From assembly GCA_900547435.1 (NCBI GenBank), contig URGO01000011.1:1-36753 (forward strand): DNA of 36,753 nucleotides, given 5' to 3'. The notes beneath the pieces are model-generated. The model searched no databases and was not told where the DNA came from. It worked only from the letters and a program-made list of their open reading frames with translations. Position 1 is the first letter of the stretch, and each line of letters opens with the position of its first letter. The translations under genes and the position numbers were made by a program. The DNA is from an uncultured Parabacteroides sp. Lineage in GTDB: Bacteria > Bacteroidota > Bacteroidia > Bacteroidales > Tannerellaceae. Shown here piece by piece: positions 16,068 to 24,038 of the stretch.

Positions 16068-17330
16068 ATGGGAAGTACAGGCTATGGACATAAGCCGAGT
16101 AATCGGCAAAAAGGGCAACGTCAGGAAACGGTGGAGAAATACCGCGAAGCTGTCGGGCTATATGCATCCACCCGGCTGTCGTGCCGGGAGATATGTAGCC
16201 GGTGTGGCGTAAGTGTTTCCGGGTTCGGGTGCTACCTCTCCAAATACCACCGCAACCTGATGCTTGCCCGTTATGACATCCGGTGCAGTCGGGAAGAAGC
16301 CGGTAGCATCCGCTTGGGACAACTTCGGGGACAGCTTCCTGCCACCCGCGAGAAGTACAAGGATGCTATCGCCGCCTGCGCGGATATGGACTTCATCGAG
16401 TTTAATATTTCACAAATAGCCCGCATGTTTGGGCTGGACGGCTCCGGCTTGTGCAGACAGTTGCGTACGCATTATCCGGAAATTGTTGAGTTTCGGGAAA
16501 AAGCTCGGTTGCGTTTAGGCATAGATGACCACTTGCCACGTGGGTCACGCCCTTTCGCCAAGGAGCAGTATGCAGAGGCGGTAGCATTACTCAAGGGAAA
16601 TTCATATATTACGGTGCAGCAAGCGGCCGACCGTTGCAATGTGTCATATAGCGGATTGGAACAGCACCTGTTGTTCTATCATAAAAGTTTGGTGAAGAAG
16701 CGTATCAAAATACGTGAAGAGGCGGTCAGGAAGCAAATAAAAGGGGAAATCACGGGGCGCGGTACCGTCCATGCCCCTTCGCCCGCCTTGGTGGAGAAAT
16801 ATAAGGAAGCGTTGCACCTGTATAGCACTACGCCTCTGTCATTGGCGAAGATAGCCGCTCAAGCGCAAGTGTCGAAAAAAGGCTTTTACGAATATTTGCA
16901 CCGCTGGCGCCTGAATTTGGTTTGCCAACGTAAAGGCATCCCCTACGAAGAAGGTGTACCCGTGGACTTCTCACAAGTGCGGAGATACCAGCCCGCCACT
17001 CGCGCCAAGTACGCCGAAGCCATCCGTAAGTTGCAGGAGAACAATTTGTCTACGGCTCAAGTAGCTGCTGAGTTCGGCCTGCATCCGGAGACCTTCCGGG
17101 GTTACCTGAAAGAGCATGAACCGGAACTCTATGCCCGGCAAGGAAAGGCATCCATTTCGCGAGGTTGCATGGAGAAATACGCTGAAGCCATCCATCTGTA
17201 CCGCACCACGACGGAAAGCATAAATTCTATTGCTCGTCGCTTCGGGTTTAACGCTTGTTCTTTCAGGCAGTATGTCCAACGGCATTTTCCCGAAGCGGTA
17301 AAGGAACGGAAAGAGAGAAACGGGAAATAA
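16068..17330 (+). CDS. Protein made of six tandem helix-turn-helix units
   Basis: 420 residues consisting almost wholly of six diverged copies of one unit, starting near residues 21, 95, 166, 242, 313 and 369. Each copy reads roughly (V/R)EKYxEAIxLY...(L/I)SxxxIAxxxGVSxxGFxxYLxxxHPEL. The units look like homeodomain-like or resolvase-type HTHs separated by short basic linkers. There is no enzymatic domain, signal peptide or membrane segment. A multi-finger DNA-binding protein is the natural inference, perhaps a regulator or architectural factor for the fimbrial locus it closes. I do not know a characterised homologue. Confidence 0.8.
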   Translation: MGSTGYGHKPSNRQKGQRQETVEKYREAVGLYASTRLSCREICSRCGVSVSGFGCYLSKYHRNLMLARYDIRCSREEAGSIRLGQLRGQLPATREKYKDAIAACADMDFIEFNISQIARMFGLDGSGLCRQLRTHYPEIVEFREKARLRLGIDDHLPRGSRPFAKEQYAEAVALLKGNSYITVQQAADRCNVSYSGLEQHLLFYHKSLVKKRIKIREEAVRKQIKGEITGRGTVHAPSPALVEKYKEALHLYSTTPLSLAKIAAQAQVSKKGFYEYLHRWRLNLVCQRKGIPYEEGVPVDFSQVRRYQPATRAKYAEAIRKLQENNLSTAQVAAEFGLHPETFRGYLKEHEPELYARQGKASISRGCMEKYAEAIHLYRTTTESINSIARRFGFNACSFRQYVQRHFPEAVKERKERNGK

Positions 17331-17404
17331 ATAAGCGGATGGCTTAAATTCAAAACAGCCTCTAATTTTACTTGGCAGCTAATGCTTTTATCCTTTTATT
17401 TATG

Positions 17405-17412
17405 TACATTTG
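17405..17412 (+). promoter_or_regulatory. -7 box (TACATTTG) for the uptake operon
   Basis: An exact TAnnTTTG lies 28 bp before the binding-protein start. There is no good -33 box at normal spacing. The 17331-17440 gap shows no B12-box or other recognisable riboswitch. Confidence 0.45.
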
Positions 17413-17440
17413 TTGCCGAAAAAATTGCTTATACCTGTAT

Positions 17441-18610
17441 ATGAAAATAAATTTAATCATCAGAGGTCTGTTGTTTTTGGCTTTATTGGGGGGATGTACG
17501 GCCCGTACTACCCAAGAAAAAAATGGCGTTGCGCCTTCATCCGAAAACTTTTCAGGCGTCTCTTTTTCAGAGCAGATCAGCCCCCGTTATGCGGAAGGTT
17601 TCCAAATAGAATATAAATCCGGGGTTGCGTTGGTGGATATCCAAGATCCCCAGAACCGGCAAACTCCGGTGTACCGGTATGCTTTGGTACCCAGAGGTAC
17701 TCATCCGGAGGCTATTCCGGCGGATTACATCCCGATTGAAATACCGGTGCGGAGCGTTATCTGTATGACCTCGCTTCAACTTTCCAATTTTATCAAACTG
17801 GATGCATTGGACAGAGTGGTGGGAATCACCAGCACACGCCATTTATTTAATAAGGAAATGAACGACAGGCTGGAGGCCGGTCAGACGGTTAAGATTGGCA
17901 TCGAAGGGAATTTCAATAACGAGGCGGTAATGAGTATGAATCCCGACTTGATTCTGATATCTCCTTACAAACGGGGGGGATATGATGCGCTGAAAGAAGT
18001 GGGTATTCCATTGATTCCGCATCTGGGCTATAAAGAGACGACTCCTTTGGGGCAAGCGGAATGGATAAAGTTTGTAGGAATATTGTGTGGAATGGAGCAA
18101 GAAGCGAACGCGCGCTTCTCCTCTATAGAGAAACGCTATAACGAATTGAAGGCATTGACCGGGGAGGGGAAGGTTAGTCACCGTCCCATAGTGTTCAGCG
18201 GAGAGCTTAGAGGCGGAAATTGGTATGCGGTAGGAGGAAAGAGCTTCCTGGCCCAGTTGTTTAAGGATGCCGGGGCCGATTATTTCCTGAAGCACGATGA
18301 ACGTTCGGGGGGTAGCATGCTTGATTTCGAAACGGTATATAATCAGGCTGATAATGCTGATTATTGGCGGATTGTGAATAGTTATCCGGATGAATTTTCG
18401 TATGATGCATTAAAGGCACAAGACGAACGGTATGCCGATTTCAAGGCTTTCCGGGATCGGAAGATTATCTATTGCAACATGAAGACAACTCCTTTTTATG
18501 AGGAGATGCCCACTTCGCCTGAGGTCGTTTTGGCCGATTTGCTTCATATATTCCATCCGGATCTGTTGCCCGACCATACCCCTGTATTTTATCATCTGTT
18601 GAAGGAATAA
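17441..18610 (+). CDS. ABC transporter substrate-binding lipoprotein (BtuF/FepB-type fold)
   Basis: About 389 residues. The signal peptide MKINLIIRGLLFLALLGGC gives a lipidated Cys. The body has the class III periplasmic binding-protein layout: VICMTSLQLSNFIKLDALDRVVGI begins the first lobe, MNPDLILISPYKRG ends it, and a long backbone helix region precedes the second lobe (GELRGGNWYAVGGKSFLAQLFKDAGADY). It delivers a chelated metal or corrinoid to the adjacent FecCD-type permease six bases downstream. The actual ligand cannot be read from the sequence. The start at 17441 is chosen because it alone begins a proper lipoprotein signal. Confidence 0.88.
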   Translation: MKINLIIRGLLFLALLGGCTARTTQEKNGVAPSSENFSGVSFSEQISPRYAEGFQIEYKSGVALVDIQDPQNRQTPVYRYALVPRGTHPEAIPADYIPIEIPVRSVICMTSLQLSNFIKLDALDRVVGITSTRHLFNKEMNDRLEAGQTVKIGIEGNFNNEAVMSMNPDLILISPYKRGGYDALKEVGIPLIPHLGYKETTPLGQAEWIKFVGILCGMEQEANARFSSIEKRYNELKALTGEGKVSHRPIVFSGELRGGNWYAVGGKSFLAQLFKDAGADYFLKHDERSGGSMLDFETVYNQADNADYWRIVNSYPDEFSYDALKAQDERYADFKAFRDRKIIYCNMKTTPFYEEMPTSPEVVLADLLHIFHPDLLPDHTPVFYHLLKE

Positions 18611-18616
18611 GCGACT

Positions 18617-19654
18617 ATGAAACACTTCAATTTATGGCGTATGCTATTGCTGGTTGCGCTAATCGGCCTGCTCTTCCTTTTGAACCTTTTATTGGGTTCG
18701 GTGGCTATCCCGGCTGATTCGATCGGAAATATCCTGATAGGACAGGGCAACGAACCTGTAGCATGGCAAAATATCGTATGGAAATCGCGTTTGCCCCAGG
18801 CTCTGACCGCTTTGGTGGCTGGGGCGGGACTTGCCGTTAGCGGATTACAGATGCAGACCGTGTTCCGCAATCCGTTGGCCGGTCCTTCCGTATTGGGAAT
18901 CAGTTCGGGGGCGAGCTTAGGAGTGGCTTTTGTCATTCTTTTGAGTGGAAGCATCGGAGGCGTGGCATTAAGCCGGTTGGGAATCATAGGCGAGATAGCT
19001 CTTTCCGTGGCGGCTATAGCCGGGGCACTTTCCATCATGGCGCTTATCGCTTATGTGTCCCAAAAGATAAAAGGGAGTGTCACGCTCTTAATCGTAGGTG
19101 TGATGATTGGATATGTGGCTACGGCCATTATCGGTGTGCTGAAGTTCTTTAGTGTGGAAGAGGATATTCGCGCGTATGTGATATGGGGATTGGGTAGTTT
19201 CGCCCGTGTGTCGGGTAATCAGATGATGCTATTCGTTTCGTTGATGACTATCTTGCTTCCGTTATCTTTCCTGTTGATTAAAACCCTCAATCTGTTGCTT
19301 TTGGGAGATGGCTATGCCCGCAATTTGGGATTGAACATCAAGCGGGCGAGGTTATTGGTCATCCTGTCAGCCGGTATATTGACGGCTATCGTCACGGCTT
19401 ATTGCGGGCCTATTAGTTTCCTGGGATTGGCGGTTCCGCACCTGGCAAGGGCGATGTTTCAGACCTCAGACCATCGCATCCTGATGCCCTCCAGCCTCTT
19501 GTTGGGAGCTGTATTGGCTTTGTTTTGTAATCTGGTGGCACGAATGCCGGGATTTGAGGGCGCTTTGCCGGTCAACTCGGTAACGGCCTTGATTGGTGCG
19601 CCCGTGGTAGCTTCGGTATTGTTTAAAAAAAGAAAAAACGATTGGAATGAATAG
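18617..19654 (+). CDS. FecCD/BtuC-family ABC transporter permease
   Basis: 345 residues, about ten hydrophobic segments. Family hallmarks are the N-terminal WKSRLPQALTALVAGAGLAVSG, GLQMQTVFRNPLAGPSVLGISSGA, a WGLGSF stretch, and the C-terminal CGPISFLGLAVPHLAR (the coupling-helix region). It moves iron-chelate, haem or cobalamin-type substrates across the inner membrane. It overlaps the ATPase gene by eight bases and follows the binding protein by six, so the three are one operon. Confidence 0.93.
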   Translation: MKHFNLWRMLLLVALIGLLFLLNLLLGSVAIPADSIGNILIGQGNEPVAWQNIVWKSRLPQALTALVAGAGLAVSGLQMQTVFRNPLAGPSVLGISSGASLGVAFVILLSGSIGGVALSRLGIIGEIALSVAAIAGALSIMALIAYVSQKIKGSVTLLIVGVMIGYVATAIIGVLKFFSVEEDIRAYVIWGLGSFARVSGNQMMLFVSLMTILLPLSFLLIKTLNLLLLGDGYARNLGLNIKRARLLVILSAGILTAIVTAYCGPISFLGLAVPHLARAMFQTSDHRILMPSSLLLGAVLALFCNLVARMPGFEGALPVNSVTALIGAPVVASVLFKKRKNDWNE

Positions 19655-20645
19655 ACAGAAAAACGAGACCCTGCGTTTACGGGACCTATCCATCGGATAT
19701 CTATCCAAGCATCACCGGAAAGTGATAGCCTCGCATATTGACGCTACGATTTATAGTGGCGAGCTGACTTGTCTTTTGGGAGCTAACGGAGTGGGAAAAT
19801 CTACGTTGCTTCGCACCCTTTCCGCATTCCAACCCAAATTGGCGGGCGAAATCAATTTGTTGGGAAAGGATATCTCGGAATATTCCGATAAGCAATTGAG
19901 CCGATTGATTGGCGTGGTGCTGACCGAGAAGTGCGAGATTCGGAACATGAGCGTGGCGGATTTGATTGGTATGGGGCGTAGTCCTTATACCGGCTTTTGG
20001 GGAACATTGAGCCCAGAGGACAAGCGCAAGGTGGAGGAGGCTATCCGTTTAGTGCGTATAGAAGATTTGGCGGGACGCATGGTGCATACCTTGTCGGATG
20101 GTGAACGGCAGAAGGTGATGATAGCCAAGGCCCTGGCGCAAGAAACGCCGGTCATCTTTCTGGACGAACCTACGGCTTTCCTCGATTATCCCAGCAAGGT
20201 GGAAATCATGCAGTTGCTTTATCGCTTGGTACAGACTACCGACAAGACCATCTTCCTTTCTACACACGATTTGGATTTGGCGCTTGAGATAGCCGATCGT
20301 ATCTGGTTGATGGATAAAGAAGTGGGGATAACTTCAGGGGGCCCGGAGGATTTGGCCTTGCAAGGAAACTTGAAGCGTTTCTTTGAAGGACGGGAGGTTT
20401 ATTTTGATGAGCATAGCGGACTTTATCGCATACGGGTCAATTATCAAGCGCATATATGCGTAGAAGGAGAGGGTTTCCGGTTTCGGATGTTGCGCAAGGC
20501 TCTAAGGCGTCAGGGGATTCTTGTGGAGCACTCGGATGGCTTCCCGCTGATTCAGGTGCTCCCCGATTTATTTATCTTGCAGAACGAAGAGGAAGTCCGG
20601 TGTAAAACCATCGAAGAGGTATTGGAGGTGGTTGGTAGTTGGTAG
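19647..20645 (+). CDS. ABC transporter ATPase of the FecE/BtuD type with C-terminal extension
   Basis: 332 residues. Walker A GANGVGKST is at 45-53. The signature reads LSDGE at 149-153, with Asp replacing the usual second Gly of LSGGQ/LSGGE. Walker B VIFLDEPTAFLD is at 169-180, and the switch His follows in FLSTHDLDLAL. Typical members end near residue 255. Here a further 75-80 residues (YRIRVNYQAHICVEGEGFRF ... EEVLEVVGSW) form a small extra alpha/beta region that might be regulatory. The stop TAG lies inside a 7-nt tandem repeat. Confidence 0.92.
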   Translation: MNRQKNETLRLRDLSIGYLSKHHRKVIASHIDATIYSGELTCLLGANGVGKSTLLRTLSAFQPKLAGEINLLGKDISEYSDKQLSRLIGVVLTEKCEIRNMSVADLIGMGRSPYTGFWGTLSPEDKRKVEEAIRLVRIEDLAGRMVHTLSDGERQKVMIAKALAQETPVIFLDEPTAFLDYPSKVEIMQLLYRLVQTTDKTIFLSTHDLDLALEIADRIWLMDKEVGITSGGPEDLALQGNLKRFFEGREVYFDEHSGLYRIRVNYQAHICVEGEGFRFRMLRKALRRQGILVEHSDGFPLIQVLPDLFILQNEEEVRCKTIEEVLEVVGSW

Positions 20646-20658
20646 TTAGTAGTTAGTA
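20636..20658. repeat. 7-nt tandem repeat across the ATPase stop codon
   Basis: TAGTTGG, TAGTTAG, TAGTTAG, TAG in tandem. The ATPase stop codon is the TAG at 20643-20645. Copy-number change would shift the frame only at the extreme C-terminus. Confidence 0.7.
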
Positions 20659-20743
20659 GGAGAGGGGCTCGCTCAGACCCCGTATTCCACCGAATAACGA
20701 TAAATATAATTCATCTTGAAGGATTACTTAAAGAAATAATTTT

Positions 20744-20751
20744 TATTTTTG
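20744..20751 (+). promoter_or_regulatory. -7 box (TATTTTTG) for the NikR-like regulator
   Basis: TATTTTTG matches TAnnTTTG and lies 28 bp before the start codon. The nearest TTG is 25 nt upstream, longer than normal spacing. Confidence 0.4.
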
Positions 20752-20779
20752 CGTCCGAATAGAAACAAGGAAGAAGAAT

Positions 20780-21181
20780 ATGGCATTAAAGCGGTTTGGA
20801 GTTTCGTTGGAAGATGACTTGTTGGACGCACTGGACCAATATGTCATGGAGAACGGTTTTCCCAATCGTTCGCAAGCTATCCGTTTCCTGATTGAAAAGA
20901 ATGTAGCGGAAAAGAAATGGCTATGCAATCATATTGTGGCAGGGACCATCATCATTATGTATGATCAGGACAAACGGGAAATTACAGGCAAAATAGCCCT
21001 GATACAACAGGATTATCAGGATGTGATTCTCTCTTCTTCCCAATATTATATTAACAAAAACTTCTGCCTGCATATTGCTACGGTCATGGGTGAAGCACAC
21101 CGGTTAACGGAGCTTTCAGACAGATTGACAACAATTAAAGGTATCAAACATGGCAAATTGGTGATGAGCCGTGCGGATTGA
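20780..21181 (+). CDS. NikR-like ribbon-helix-helix regulator lacking most nickel ligands
   Basis: 133 residues, full NikR length. The N-terminal ribbon-helix-helix (FGVSLEDDLLDALDQYVMENGFPNRSQAIRFLIE, shown in brief: RFGVSLEDDLLDALD at 5-19) would bind operator DNA as a dimer. The C-terminal ACT-like domain aligns with E. coli NikR through the Cys. The high-affinity nickel site His76, His87, His89 and Cys95 of E. coli becomes Gln77, Gln88, Tyr90 and Cys96 here. Only the Cys remains, so classical square-planar nickel sensing is unlikely. It sits between the ABC genes and the TonB receptor, so it probably controls that uptake system in response to another metal or ligand. Confidence 0.85.
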   Translation: MALKRFGVSLEDDLLDALDQYVMENGFPNRSQAIRFLIEKNVAEKKWLCNHIVAGTIIIMYDQDKREITGKIALIQQDYQDVILSSSQYYINKNFCLHIATVMGEAHRLTELSDRLTTIKGIKHGKLVMSRAD

Positions 21182-21202
21182 GCCTTATTTTTTTGCAGAT
21201 TG

Positions 21203-21231
21203 AGTAACACGTTTTCATAAAATAGTAACAC
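21203..21231. repeat. Direct repeat AGTAACAC before the TonB receptor gene
   Basis: Two exact copies (21203-21210 and 21224-21231) with a 21-bp period, which is two helical turns, ending five bases before the receptor start. It might be an operator for the neighbouring regulator; nothing else supports this. Confidence 0.45.
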
Positions 21232-21236
21232 AAGAG

Positions 21237-23111
21237 ATGAGAAAATTGGTATGGATAGTAGGAAGCTGGCTTACCCTGAGTTCGGCTATGGGAACTACTC
21301 CGTTGGAGGTAGATAGCATTATCCGGCTGAATAGTGTGGTGGTATCGGCCAATAAGATAGAGGTAAACCGGAATAGTGTCCCTCTGACGATATCGGTCAT
21401 CGACCAGCAACGCATAGAAAATAGTAGCGAGTCGGCTCTCTTGCCGGTATTATCGGAACAGGTTCCGGGATTGTTTGTGACCGAGAAGGGCATTACAGGC
21501 TTTGGTGTGTCGACCGGAGCGGCCGGAACAATTAATATCCGTGGTGTAGGGAGCGGAAATAAGGTGCTGGTATTATTCGATGGCCAGCCCCAATGGGCAG
21601 GTCTTTTCGGGCATTCCCTGCCGGATACCTACGTGGCTTCTGATGTAGAAAAGGTTGAGGTGATACGTGGTCCCGGCTCTTTGCTTTATGGCTCGAATGC
21701 CATGGGGGGTGTCATCAACATCATTACCCGCCGGCATCACGCACAAGGCCGGAGGACGCAGGCGCGTATCATGTATGGCTCTTATAACACCCAGAAATAT
21801 ATGGTGAACAATGGGTATAACATCGGTAAATTCAGTAGTTTCGTTTCTATCAATCACGATCGGACAGATGGACACCGGAAAAACTCCGATTTCTGGATTA
21901 CCAATGGCTTCGCCAACCTTGGATACCGCTTCAACGATACGTATCATCTGACCGGTGATGTGAGTCTGGCCAAATATAAGTTCCAGAATCCGGGCGAAAC
22001 ATTCAATCCTATCTTCGACAATAAAATGGATATCCTGCGGGGAACGACCTCTTTAGGGTTGGAGAACGATTATGGTCAAATAAGCGGGGCTATCCGGTTG
22101 TTCTATAACTGGGGAAATCATAAAATCAATGACGGGTATTACTCCGGTGAGCAACCGTTGGATTATTTGTTCCGCTCGACTGACCATAATTTCGGAGTCT
22201 TGTTCTATGAGTCATTCCGCCTGTTTGAGGGCAATAATTTCACGGTAGGTATCGACTATAAGAACTGGGGAGGACATGCCTGGAACGCAATGAACGATGG
22301 AACAAAAGAGGAGATTATAGACAAGTCGGTCAACGAGGTGGCGGGTTATGTCATCATGCAACAGGACTTTTTTGAGAAGTTGGGTGTAAATGCCGGAGTC
22401 CGTTATGAGCATAATAGTATGTTTGGCGGGGAATGGATTCCGCAGGCCGGCCTTACGTTTCGTCCCTTCGAAGGGAATGCCTGGAAATTTTCTTTGTCGA
22501 AAGGTTTCCGGAGTCCCAACATACGCGAGTTGTATATGTTTCGTCCCGCCAATCAGGACCTGAAGCCGGAAAGCATGATGAATTATGAGATTTCCGTCGG
22601 ACAGGATTTCTTAGACGGACGTCTGAACGCGGAGTTAACGGCTTTTTATATCGACGGGAAAGATATGATTCGTACCGCTCAGGTGGATGGAAGGCCTCTT
22701 AATGTCAATACCGGCGAGTTTACCAACAAGGGATTCGAGGCCGAGGTGAACTATCAAATCCTGAACAACTTGTCTTTCAACACCAACTATAGCTTCCTGC
22801 ATCAGAGCAATCCGATAGCTGGAGCTCCGAAGCATAAGTTTTATGCCGGAGCTACCTATATGCCCGGACGTTTCACCCTTAACCTGGCGGTCCAGTCCAT
22901 CTTCGATTTGTACACCGACGAGGCTTGTACGAAAACGGAAGATTATACGGTGCTCAACGCTAAAGTGGCCTATCATATCGGACAGGAACGCGCTAAAGGT
23001 GTAAATCTTTTCCTGAAAGGCGAGAACCTTACGGCTACCCGCTATCAGATTAATGACGGTTTCCCTATGCCGAAAGCTACCGTTATGGGAGGTATCGATG
23101 TGACATTTTGA
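21237..23111 (+). CDS. TonB-dependent outer-membrane receptor
   Basis: 624 residues with a signal peptide ending near AMGTTP. The plug domain runs about 30-155: LNSVVVSANKIE (TonB-box region), INIRGVGSGNKVLVLFDGQPQ, VEKVEVIRGPGSLLYGSNAMGGVINII. The rest is a 22-strand-type barrel with VTF at the end. It is BtuB-like in size and lacks the N-terminal carboxypeptidase-like extension and SusD partner of glycan receptors. This fits a small-ligand receptor (metal chelate, haem or corrinoid) matching the ABC system upstream. It converges on the next gene with a seven-base gap. Confidence 0.93.
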   Translation: MRKLVWIVGSWLTLSSAMGTTPLEVDSIIRLNSVVVSANKIEVNRNSVPLTISVIDQQRIENSSESALLPVLSEQVPGLFVTEKGITGFGVSTGAAGTINIRGVGSGNKVLVLFDGQPQWAGLFGHSLPDTYVASDVEKVEVIRGPGSLLYGSNAMGGVINIITRRHHAQGRRTQARIMYGSYNTQKYMVNNGYNIGKFSSFVSINHDRTDGHRKNSDFWITNGFANLGYRFNDTYHLTGDVSLAKYKFQNPGETFNPIFDNKMDILRGTTSLGLENDYGQISGAIRLFYNWGNHKINDGYYSGEQPLDYLFRSTDHNFGVLFYESFRLFEGNNFTVGIDYKNWGGHAWNAMNDGTKEEIIDKSVNEVAGYVIMQQDFFEKLGVNAGVRYEHNSMFGGEWIPQAGLTFRPFEGNAWKFSLSKGFRSPNIRELYMFRPANQDLKPESMMNYEISVGQDFLDGRLNAELTAFYIDGKDMIRTAQVDGRPLNVNTGEFTNKGFEAEVNYQILNNLSFNTNYSFLHQSNPIAGAPKHKFYAGATYMPGRFTLNLAVQSIFDLYTDEACTKTEDYTVLNAKVAYHIGQERAKGVNLFLKGENLTATRYQINDGFPMPKATVMGGIDVTF

Positions 23112-23118
23112 TGTTTCC

Positions 23119-23604
23119 TTAATCCTCCTCCAGTTCCCCTTTCAGCATTCTTCCGGCGATACGCGCGGCTTCGGCCACATACCTTCCGCATGGGCGTTTG
23201 GCGTAATATTCGGGAGTACGTAGGGAAGGGGCTGGGTCTTTCTTGGAGGCCGCTGCAGCCGGAAGTAAATCCCGGCATACGATAGTGCCATACTTCTCTT
23301 TGAAGAGGGCGGCCATCTTTTGTACCATAGCATAATTGCGTGTTCTTGCCTTTTGGTCTCGCGGGTCAACGACCGGATACCGGAATCCCGCCAACATACA
23401 CATCGCGCTAATGGTTCCGCAAATCTCACGCATACGTCCCATGCCTCCTCCAAACGAGGCAGACATGCTCTTGGCGGTTTCCCAATCCAGGTCAAATAGG
23501 TCGGAATAAGTCAGAAACACGGATTGTGCGCAATTATATCCCGCGTTGAAATTGTCGATGGCCTGCTTAGCGCGTTCTTCTATATCAAAATCTATATTTT
23601 TCAT
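23119..23604 (-). CDS. C_GCAxxG_C_C family protein
   Basis: 161 residues. It has the family's Cys pattern: NAGYNCAQSV (Cys25), FGGGMGRMREICGTISAM (Cys62, then Cys69), a Cys in IVCRDLL near 110 and the final RPCGRYV near 139. Members are small cytoplasmic proteins, probably redox- or metal-related, of unproven function. It follows the Dabb gene by five bases, suggesting one transcript. Confidence 0.9.
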   Translation of the reverse strand: MKNIDFDIEERAKQAIDNFNAGYNCAQSVFLTYSDLFDLDWETAKSMSASFGGGMGRMREICGTISAMCMLAGFRYPVVDPRDQKARTRNYAMVQKMAALFKEKYGTIVCRDLLPAAAASKKDPAPSLRTPEYYAKRPCGRYVAEAARIAGRMLKGELEED

Positions 23605-23609
23605 TTTGC

Positions 23610-23912
23610 TTAATATTCATAATCCACACAAGCCCGGTCAGCCTTTACCGGACCGATAATTCCTTTGGCCACCGCCACGTGTTCCGGATGGTTGGCATAC
23701 GTATTGACATCCTCCAAGGAAGCCAGTTCGGTAATCAGAATGAGGTCCCATGTCTCTTCCGGATTGCAATTGAACTTCACTTCAATTCGTTTCAAGACCT
23801 CAATTTTATCCTTCAAAGCATCCAATCTCGCCTTGATTTCATCCAGCTTTGCCTGCTTTTCGATAGGAGAGGCGAACTCCTTCAATTTAAACATAACAAT
23901 GTGTCGTACCAT
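23610..23912 (-). CDS. Dabb (stress-responsive alpha/beta-barrel) domain protein
   Basis: 100 residues forming a ferredoxin-like dimeric barrel: the N-terminal strand MVRHIVMFKLKEF, central helix ARLDALKDKIEVLKRIEV, the strand WDLILITELASLEDVNTYANHPEHVAVA and a C-terminal strand. This matches the Dabb family throughout. The role is not established in bacteria. It is the first gene of the pair with the C_GCAxxG protein. Confidence 0.9.
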   Translation of the reverse strand: MVRHIVMFKLKEFASPIEKQAKLDEIKARLDALKDKIEVLKRIEVKFNCNPEETWDLILITELASLEDVNTYANHPEHVAVAKGIIGPVKADRACVDYEY

Positions 23913-23979
23913 ATATTTTAAGTTTTTTAGGCTTCAGTTGACAAGGCTCTTTCCTTATTTCCTCATTTCCTCTTGGCTC

Positions 23980-24003
23980 AGAGACGCAAAATCTTGCGTC
24001 TCT
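23980..24003. terminator. Strong hairpin between serB and the Dabb gene
   Basis: A perfect 10-bp stem AGAGACGCAA / TTGCGTCTCT with a 4-nt loop. It lies about 36 bp after the serB stop on the minus strand. The T-run is poor, and similar hairpins recur in Bacteroidales intergenic DNA, so it may be a repeated extragenic element as well as a terminator. Confidence 0.55.
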
Positions 24004-24038
24004 ACAAGTCTGTGGCCTTGTATCTATAGCCTTGTTTC

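Noticed and set aside
8296..17330. Prophage
   Set aside because: A recombinase and Bro-N domain nearby raise the idea, but no capsid, terminase, portal or tail genes occur; the genes are fimbrial.
17331..17440. Cobalamin riboswitch before the uptake operon
   Set aside because: The gap is only 110 bp and no B12-box-like or long structured leader is visible.
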